Shown: positions 58,519 to 64,000 of the stretch, in pieces | Layout of the letters: each line of letters opens with the position of its first letter | Position numbering within the stretch: the first letter of the stretch is position 1 | From: BQJU01 sp964015035 | Lineage (GTDB): Bacteria; Bacteroidota; Bacteroidia; Chitinophagales; Saprospiraceae | Direction: 5' to 3' | Assembly: GCA_964015035.1 (NCBI GenBank) | Contig: CAXHCA010000013.1 | Coordinates: forward strand, 1 to 64,000 | Length of the DNA stretch: 64,000 bases | The notes under the pieces: generated by a model | The model's input: the letters and a program-made list of their open reading frames with translations, nothing else | What the model was told of the DNA's origin: nothing | Database searches by the model: none | Made by a program: the position numbers and the translations under genes

Positions 58519-60006
58519 ATGAGTCATCGCATTCTCATCGGTCTGGTCTTTTTTTCCTTACAACTTTCTGCCCAATCGGATACCCTGGTTGTGACTTTGG
58601 CCGAAACCATCAACATGGCCCAATCTGGCGGACCTGAGGTGCAAATTGCCCAGACTTCCTTTAGCAATAGCTACTGGTTCAATCAGTCTTTTTTGGCAGA
58701 CTATCGCCCCCAAATGGTCTTATCAGGTTCTTTACCAAACTTAGATCGCTCTATCGATGCCATTACTTTACCAGATGGGTCATTGAAGTTTGTGAGTCAG
58801 TCATTTATGCGCAATGACCTCAATCTGAGCCTCAATCAGGGCATTGCCTTGACAGGAGGACGTCTTTTTGTCGGTACAGGATTGAGTCGACTGGATGTAT
58901 TTGCTGCTGACAATAATCCAGCATTTTCTTCCTACCGTTCTACATTGGTCTCAGTAGGGTTTATTCAGCCTTTGTTTGGTTTCAATCGACTCAAATGGGC
59001 AAAAAAGGTACAACCTCTGCGTTATGAGGAATCCCGACGTGGCTATTCAGAGAATTTGGAACAGGTTGCTTATGAGGCGGCCAATCTTTTTTTTGATGTG
59101 CTGGTAGCTCAGATCAATCTGGAGGCGGCGCAGCGCGATAAGTCTAATGCTGATACACTTTTTGCCATTTCTCAAGGTCGATTTGAAGTGGGGCGTATTG
59201 CGGAAGTGGAACTGTTACAAATAGAGTTGCGGGTGATGGATGCTGAAGCAGATTTGGCGCAAAGCCAGTTAAATTTGCAAACCAGCACGGAACGTTTGCG
59301 AGATTATCTGGGGATTAAAAATCCGGTAAATTTTAAAATGATTCCACCCTCAGATATTCCTGAGTTTCTCGTTGATGTAGATCAGGCGTTGGATTACGCG
59401 CGTCGCTATCGTTCGCAGAGCATTGCACTGGAACGAAGGCTGGAAGAGGCTAAAATGGATGTGGCTGAAGCCAAAGCCAATCGAGGCATTAATGTGGACT
59501 TATCGATGTCTTTTGGCCTCTCGCAATCTGGGGCTACACTCGATGAAGCCCTAGTGGACCCACTCGATCAAGAGCAGTTTCAGTTGGGGTTAAATATCCC
59601 TATCGCCGATTGGGGCAAGTCGAAAGCAGAAATGCAAATTGCACTATCGAATGAAGAATTGACCAGACTGCAAGTTGGACAGGATCGCATCAATTTTGAA
59701 CGGGAAATTATCATCCGGGTACAGCAATTTGACTTGGTTCGTCAGCAAGTGAATCGTGCCATTAAGTCGTATGAAATTGCGCAAAAGCGCCTTGATATTA
59801 CGCGTAAGCGTTACCGCATCGGTAATATCCTGGTTACCGACCTTAATCAGGCCATTCAGGAAGAGGCCAATTCCCGGAGGACTTATATGAATGCCTTGAG
59901 GAGTTACTGGTTGGCCTATTACGACCTACGGCGGTTGACCCTTTATGATTTTGAAAACAAGCAGGCTTTAGTCCGCAAGGCGGAGGATGTGGTGAGGGGC
60001 AGGTAG
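58519..60006 (+). CDS. TolC-family outer membrane channel
   Basis: 495 aa from MSHRILIGLVFFSLQLSA (signal peptide). Two repeats of long helical TolC domains are visible (LEAAQRDKSNADTLFAISQG RFEVG..., then KSYEIAQKRLDITRKRYRIG). With the MacA-like and MacB-like proteins this makes a complete outer envelope export route for an unknown substrate such as an antibiotic, peptide or lipid. Confidence 0.9.
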   Translation: MSHRILIGLVFFSLQLSAQSDTLVVTLAETINMAQSGGPEVQIAQTSFSNSYWFNQSFLADYRPQMVLSGSLPNLDRSIDAITLPDGSLKFVSQSFMRNDLNLSLNQGIALTGGRLFVGTGLSRLDVFAADNNPAFSSYRSTLVSVGFIQPLFGFNRLKWAKKVQPLRYEESRRGYSENLEQVAYEAANLFFDVLVAQINLEAAQRDKSNADTLFAISQGRFEVGRIAEVELLQIELRVMDAEADLAQSQLNLQTSTERLRDYLGIKNPVNFKMIPPSDIPEFLVDVDQALDYARRYRSQSIALERRLEEAKMDVAEAKANRGINVDLSMSFGLSQSGATLDEALVDPLDQEQFQLGLNIPIADWGKSKAEMQIALSNEELTRLQVGQDRINFEREIIIRVQQFDLVRQQVNRAIKSYEIAQKRLDITRKRYRIGNILVTDLNQAIQEEANSRRTYMNALRSYWLAYYDLRRLTLYDFENKQALVRKAEDVVRGR

Positions 60007-60007
60007 A

Positions 60008-61438
60008 TCATTTCAATTTCCGCACTTCTGCCAATAACCAGCTGCGGGAACTAAGGGTATTGGTCTGCTGAATTTTGCTTTCAATGGCTATTGCCTTCGT
60101 TTGACCTTGAGTCAGCATGCGGTTCAAAATAGAAAGGAAATTCAGGTAGGGCGTTTTGACAGCCTTGGTAATTTCTTTATGTCGGAGTAAAAAGATTCGG
60201 AAAGAAGAAATTAAGGAGTCTAATGCCTCATATTCCTGGGTTTCATAGTAGATTTTTAGCAAAATAATGCGAGCATCCAATTTATAGTGTACATCCGAAA
60301 ATTCGAGCACATTCAATTGCTGAAGGGCTTCGTTATAGGCTTTTCGATGGTAATATAAATCAGCCAGATTGAAGTGGAAAGCGTCCTGTTTTTTGTCCTC
60401 CGGCAGTTTGGGGGTAAACTCACGAATAAAGGATTCGACCCAATTGAACCGCTGTAACCCCAGGCCGAGTTTGACGATGTTCTTATACGCCCAGGGGGAA
60501 ATTTGATCGTTTTCCAACAAATAACCGCCGGCTAGACTTTCTTGATACAATGCGAGCATTTCTTTAGCATAGGATTTATCCCCAAAGCGGATTTTGCGGC
60601 TACAATAGTTAATTGCAAACTGATAAAAAAGTTGAATTTCGTTGGGTGAAAAGTGAGACTGATAGTCTTTAAATAACGACCGGAAGTTTTGGTAATGCTG
60701 GACCTTCTTTTCTTCTTTGAGCATGAGTAAAATACTGCCGTAAAGGGCAATTGGAGGCTGATCCATGAATTGTCCAGTTTTCACAATTTCCAATAGTTCT
60801 TTTTCTAAAGGAACCGCTTCTTGCTGGGCAAATATGCGTTGTCGCTCTAACGTGGCACAGAGCAGGGACAGTTTTTTACTCAAAAAATAACAGTCAAAAT
60901 ATTGGCTGGCTTGCAATAAATTTTGATCAAATTTTCGAATTTTTTGTTGGGTAAAATACTGATCTCGAAGCTGATAGTAGAGGTACTTTTGAAAGTAGTA
61001 ATCGGCATTTTGGTAGGGTAGGGAGGTCAACTTTTTTTCTACCTTCTGACTAAGGTAATTTACGTTTTTAGATAAAGATCTTTCTACACAGGCCTGGAGT
61101 TGGTGGTATTCTTTTAAGATGCCATCCTGCTCGTAAGTCATCAGTCCCAGAAATTTCTCCGCAAGTAGAGACAACTGACTGGATAAATGATTGAATTGTT
61201 TTTCATCATATTGCTGGTCGGGAAAAGCAAGCTGATGTAGAGATTGTTTTTCCAACCTCATCAGTGGCCCTGGACCTTGTCGACAAACTTGGTATAGACA
61301 ATCATAAAATTGGGTTAATTCCTCCTTTTTATTAAAAAACGGCGAGTGCAGAAATTCCGAAAACTTTCGCCACTCCCTGGTGGAAAAAGAGTGGAGCAGC
61401 GCAAATAATTTGGTGTTTTGCATGTTTGGTTTGGTCAT
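60008..61438 (-). CDS. Conserved hypothetical protein, 476 aa
   Basis: Almost entirely helical, with repeated 35-40-residue helix pairs rich in Leu, Gln and Tyr (FYDCLYQVCRQGPGPLMRLE, YFQKYLYYQLRDQYFTQQKI, LADLYYHRKAYNEALQQLNV), like a TPR/alpha-solenoid. No signal peptide, so it is cytoplasmic. Proteins of this appearance are widespread in Saprospiria, but no function is known to me. It is convergent with the TolC gene, with two bases between. Confidence 0.65.
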   Translation of the reverse strand: MTKPNMQNTKLFALLHSFSTREWRKFSEFLHSPFFNKKEELTQFYDCLYQVCRQGPGPLMRLEKQSLHQLAFPDQQYDEKQFNHLSSQLSLLAEKFLGLMTYEQDGILKEYHQLQACVERSLSKNVNYLSQKVEKKLTSLPYQNADYYFQKYLYYQLRDQYFTQQKIRKFDQNLLQASQYFDCYFLSKKLSLLCATLERQRIFAQQEAVPLEKELLEIVKTGQFMDQPPIALYGSILLMLKEEKKVQHYQNFRSLFKDYQSHFSPNEIQLFYQFAINYCSRKIRFGDKSYAKEMLALYQESLAGGYLLENDQISPWAYKNIVKLGLGLQRFNWVESFIREFTPKLPEDKKQDAFHFNLADLYYHRKAYNEALQQLNVLEFSDVHYKLDARIILLKIYYETQEYEALDSLISSFRIFLLRHKEITKAVKTPYLNFLSILNRMLTQGQTKAIAIESKIQQTNTLSSRSWLLAEVRKLK

Positions 61439-61609
61439 TTGTCTGGCAAATATAGGTTCATTTTTTCTGAAAATGAGCCATGGAATTCTTTTATTTTTTT
61501 GATAAAAATGTTTTAGGGGTGTTGTTTAAATACTTGATAGTCAATTTAAAGTGTTTTCTTTTAACTGTAGTTGGCTATATAAATTCTTGATAAATATGAA
61601 AAAATGTAG

Positions 61610-61640
61610 TTGAGCCAGCCAGATGTTTGATCTACTTTTA
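61610..61640 (+). promoter_or_regulatory. Candidate promoter for the dockerin-like gene
   Basis: TTG (61610-61612), 20 bases, then TACTTTTA (61633-61640), one base off the Bacteroidota -7 element TAnnTTTG, 64 bp before the ATG at 61704. Confidence 0.4.
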
Positions 61641-61703
61641 CAATGATAAAACACATGAATGCCAATTGCGACAAGCAATTGCACCACGATAAGCAACTAT
61701 TAT

Positions 61704-62798
61704 ATGAAAACCACTAAGCTGATACTGGCAATTCAATTTTGTGTTCTTTGGGGCGGAGTTTTTGCTCAGGTGTTTCCTGGTGATGCCAATAATAATGGAT
61801 TGGTTAACAATGTGGATATCCTCTACATTGGTCGTGCTTATGGCACCGTGGGTCCTTCCAGGTTGGAGGGAGGTACAACCTTTGAAGAGCATTCTATTTC
61901 CGTGCCTTGGAATAATGACTTCCCCAATGGTTTGAATTATGCTTTTGCAGATGCTAATGGGAACGGCATTGTCGAAATTACCGATTTTTTTGCAGTTAGT
62001 TATAACTATGGAGCGGAGCAAGGCTCTATCACTCCTGATGAATTTATCAATGGTAATTTGGGCACTGATCCAGGGTTCAATTTTGAAATTGACGCGCTTC
62101 CCGGGAATTTAACAGAAGGTAGCATCGTTGCGATTCCCATCCAATTGGGAAATGAATCGCTTCCACTAACCAACTGCAACGGCTTGGCATTCACCATTGA
62201 ATACGACAGCGATATCCTTCACTTGGCCGACTTCGATTTACAAAGCAGTTTTGTGACTGTTGATCAACAATACTTCTCCTTAGTGGCTTCTCAGGACGAA
62301 GGGGAATTGGACGTGGCCATTACTCGGTTTGGACAAGATCCTGTTGGTGGATGGGGAAATATTGGCGTACTCTCAATGATTATTGAAGATAATTTAATCG
62401 ATTTTTTACCGGGAGATATTGACAGTATCGGGGTGGTGATTCGCATTAAGGATATCATGGTGTTGGACAGTTCTCATCAAGTGGTGCCAACAGTTGGTGA
62501 TAGTATTGAAATCATGGTGCACCATCCAGATGCGCTGGTGGGCATCAATGACCCCAAACCCCGGCAAAATATTACCATTTATCCAAATCCCAGTCCGGAC
62601 AAGGTCACCGTGACTTCATCTGAACCCATTCAACGTATTGAAGTAATGGATGTGCGCGGAGCGAATTTAGCTTCTTTTAGCGGAAATGGTAATCATCAAT
62701 TAGAATTGAATATGACAAGTATTCCGGGGAGTCTTTTATTATTGCAGATTTACACTAATAATGGATTTATTATCAGGAAGTTATATAAACAAAAATAG
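61704..62798 (+). CDS. Dockerin-like T9SS type A protein
   Basis: 364 aa from ATG 61704 (signal peptide MKTTKLILAIQFCVLWGGVF, cut near AQVFPG). Directly after it come two Ca-binding dockerin-like loops (GDANNNGLVNNVDILYIGRA and ADANGNGIVEITDFFAVSYN), then a cohesin-like beta domain (LAFTIEYDSDILHLADFDLQ). The type A T9SS domain ends it (ITIYPNPSPDKVTVTS ... IRKLYKQK). It may form or join a surface complex through dockerin-cohesin-type contacts. Confidence 0.8.
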   Translation: MKTTKLILAIQFCVLWGGVFAQVFPGDANNNGLVNNVDILYIGRAYGTVGPSRLEGGTTFEEHSISVPWNNDFPNGLNYAFADANGNGIVEITDFFAVSYNYGAEQGSITPDEFINGNLGTDPGFNFEIDALPGNLTEGSIVAIPIQLGNESLPLTNCNGLAFTIEYDSDILHLADFDLQSSFVTVDQQYFSLVASQDEGELDVAITRFGQDPVGGWGNIGVLSMIIEDNLIDFLPGDIDSIGVVIRIKDIMVLDSSHQVVPTVGDSIEIMVHHPDALVGINDPKPRQNITIYPNPSPDKVTVTSSEPIQRIEVMDVRGANLASFSGNGNHQLELNMTSIPGSLLLLQIYTNNGFIIRKLYKQK

Positions 62799-62862
62799 TA
62801 CTAAAATGCCGAAGTAAGCTACTACTCCGGCAAGTCGATTTCACAAAAAAAATTGATTAATC

Positions 62863-64000
62863 ATGACAAAACTAAACATTAAAATCATGAACGGGAAAAT
62901 TCTTTCCTTTTTTCTGATGATGTTAATGGCGCTCTCAGCTAGTGCGCAGATTACGGTTAATGGTCTGGTTCTCTTTGGAGAAGCTGATGCCCCGGTTCCC
63001 ATTCCAGGGTATCCTATTGCCATCATTTACAGTAACGGTGATCAAGTAGAAACAATAGAAACCTTCACTTGGGACGATGGTACTTATGAATTAACCCTTC
63101 CTTTGTCAGTGGGCGATGTGGTCAGTGCGGAAATCATGGATTTGTGCACCGGGGAAGTAATCGCAATAGAATTACCCGATGCAGATGGTGCCTATGTCGC
63201 CAATTTTCACATTTGTACGGATATTGTGCCTCCTCCGCCACCAACCGGATGTGAGGCTTACTTTACCCATGAGCAAACCAGTGTGGATCCTTACGAAATT
63301 AGTTTCTTTGATTTGTCCTATACTGCTACGCCAATCGAAAGCTGGGAGTGGGATTTTGGTGATGGTACTACCAGCAACGAAGATAATCCGGTACACGAAT
63401 ACGCCGGATTGGGTGAATATGAAGTGTCTTTGACCATCACTGCCGATACTTGTAGCTCAACAATATCTAGTATTGTTATCGTTTCAGATGAATTAGGTTG
63501 CGGTTGTCCTGAGTATTATGACCCTGTTTGTGTGTTGACCGATGCGGGAAATGTTTTGACATTTGACAATCCCTGTTTTGCCGAATGCGAAGGTTACGGT
63601 CCTGATACCTGGGTTCCTTGTGACATTGAATCCGGGTGCTACGCTTCGTTCTATATGAATATCAACGATGATCCCAATAATTTGACAGTAGAATTTGTTG
63701 ATCAATCAGTGAGCAATCAAGGTGATATCGTTTCCTGGGAATGGAGTTTTGGAGATGGCGAAACCTCCACAACGCCTCATCCCTCACATACTTATGCCGA
63801 AGCCGGTATTTATGAGGTCGTATTGACGATTAGTACAGAGGATGGTTGTAGCTCCTCTACCGTTTTGCATATCTGTATTGGAGAGGAAGGTAACGGTTGT
63901 AATTGTGATGATGTGTATGATCCGGTATGTGCCTCATTGCCGGGGGGAATTATTATTACCTTCCCCAACGCCTGTGAAGCGGAATGTGCTGGCTTTGGCC
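62863..64000 (+). CDS. PKD/Kazal-like surface protein, partial (runs off window)
   Basis: Open from ATG 62863 to the window end (379 codons). Signal peptide (MNGKILSFFLMMLMALSASA within the first 28 residues), an N-terminal beta domain, then PKD domains (WEWDFGDGTTSNEDNPVHEY and WEWSFGDGETSTTPHPSHTY) alternating with Cys-rich Kazal-like modules (CGCPEYYDPVCV ... NPCFAECEG and CDDVYDPVCASL ... NACEAECAG). The combination suggests an adhesive surface protein with protease-inhibitor-like folds. The end, probably a T9SS domain, is outside the window. Confidence 0.8.
   Translation, partial: MTKLNIKIMNGKILSFFLMMLMALSASAQITVNGLVLFGEADAPVPIPGYPIAIIYSNGDQVETIETFTWDDGTYELTLPLSVGDVVSAEIMDLCTGEVIAIELPDADGAYVANFHICTDIVPPPPPTGCEAYFTHEQTSVDPYEISFFDLSYTATPIESWEWDFGDGTTSNEDNPVHEYAGLGEYEVSLTITADTCSSTISSIVIVSDELGCGCPEYYDPVCVLTDAGNVLTFDNPCFAECEGYGPDTWVPCDIESGCYASFYMNINDDPNNLTVEFVDQSVSNQGDIVSWEWSFGDGETSTTPHPSHTYAEAGIYEVVLTISTEDGCSSSTVLHICIGEEGNGCNCDDVYDPVCASLPGGIIITFPNACEAECAGFG

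Overview
The window reads as a chromosome segment of a Bacteroidota bacterium, most likely in or near the Saprospiria. Supporting signs are the type IX secretion (T9SS) sorting domains on many secreted proteins, a CHU_C-type (type B) sorting domain, the yajC-ybbR pair, a Bacteroidota-type promoter (TTG-N19-TACCTTTG) before a tRNA operon, and PKD/Kazal-like surface proteins. No rRNA is present, so the lineage is inference.

Left host flank (1-8586): yajC, a ybbR-like gene, a decayed T9SS gene, dnaG, a stranded T9SS C-terminal fragment, an intact T9SS protein and a PIN-domain toxin/antitoxin pair. After these comes a repeat-rich stretch with decayed GIY-YIG nuclease genes, a long hairpin element, and two identical tandem 437-bp units. 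Each unit carries a 3' end of tRNA-Pro, a frameshifted GIY-YIG gene and a small hairpin lying where the anticodon arm of the tRNA would be.

Integrated element (about 8.59-51.67 kb): 67-bp direct repeats derived from the 3' part of tRNA-Pro(TGG) bound a ~43 kb element. An intact tRNA-Pro is rebuilt at the right end and a 3' fragment remains at the left. Near-identical repeat pairs just inside both ends look like integrase arm sites. Within it are: a tyrosine recombinase with a frameshift and a serine resolvase; a host-like, AT-richer cargo block (membrane glycosyltransferase-like protein, T9SS proteins, secreted metalloprotease; 10.9-20.4 kb); a minus-strand operon of a 1424-aa RTX protein and four small exported proteins, three of them tandem paralogues sharing a leader segment with the RTX gene; ArdC-like and RadC-like genes; an accessory block of mostly unknown genes (29.6-34.7 kb); a mobilisation region (FtsK/VirD4-like ATPase, separate membrane protein, candidate oriT, MobF relaxase/helicase); two toxin/antitoxin pairs; SSB; Toprim primase; ParA with a ribbon-helix-helix partner; a candidate centromere; an iteron origin; and a replication initiator resembling the alphaproteobacterial RPA (RepA) family. 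Many backbone genes have clear Shine-Dalgarno sequences and seem GC-richer than the flanks. The element therefore looks like a plasmid of proteobacterial type that carries Bacteroidota-type integration genes and cargo. No mating-pair-formation genes are visible, so it is more likely mobilisable than self-transmissible.

Right host flank (51.7-64 kb): a second tRNA-Pro half-gene with a hairpin, tRNA-Ser(GCT), dnaA, a split 5'-nucleotidase pair, a three-gene MacA/MacB/TolC-like export operon, a conserved unknown gene, a dockerin-like T9SS protein and the start of a PKD/Kazal-like surface protein that runs off the window.

The most unusual signals are the tRNA-Pro half-gene/GIY-YIG/hairpin units, the hybrid integrative plasmid, and the RTX operon with leader-sharing paralogues. 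All calls come from reading the sequence; no database search was possible.
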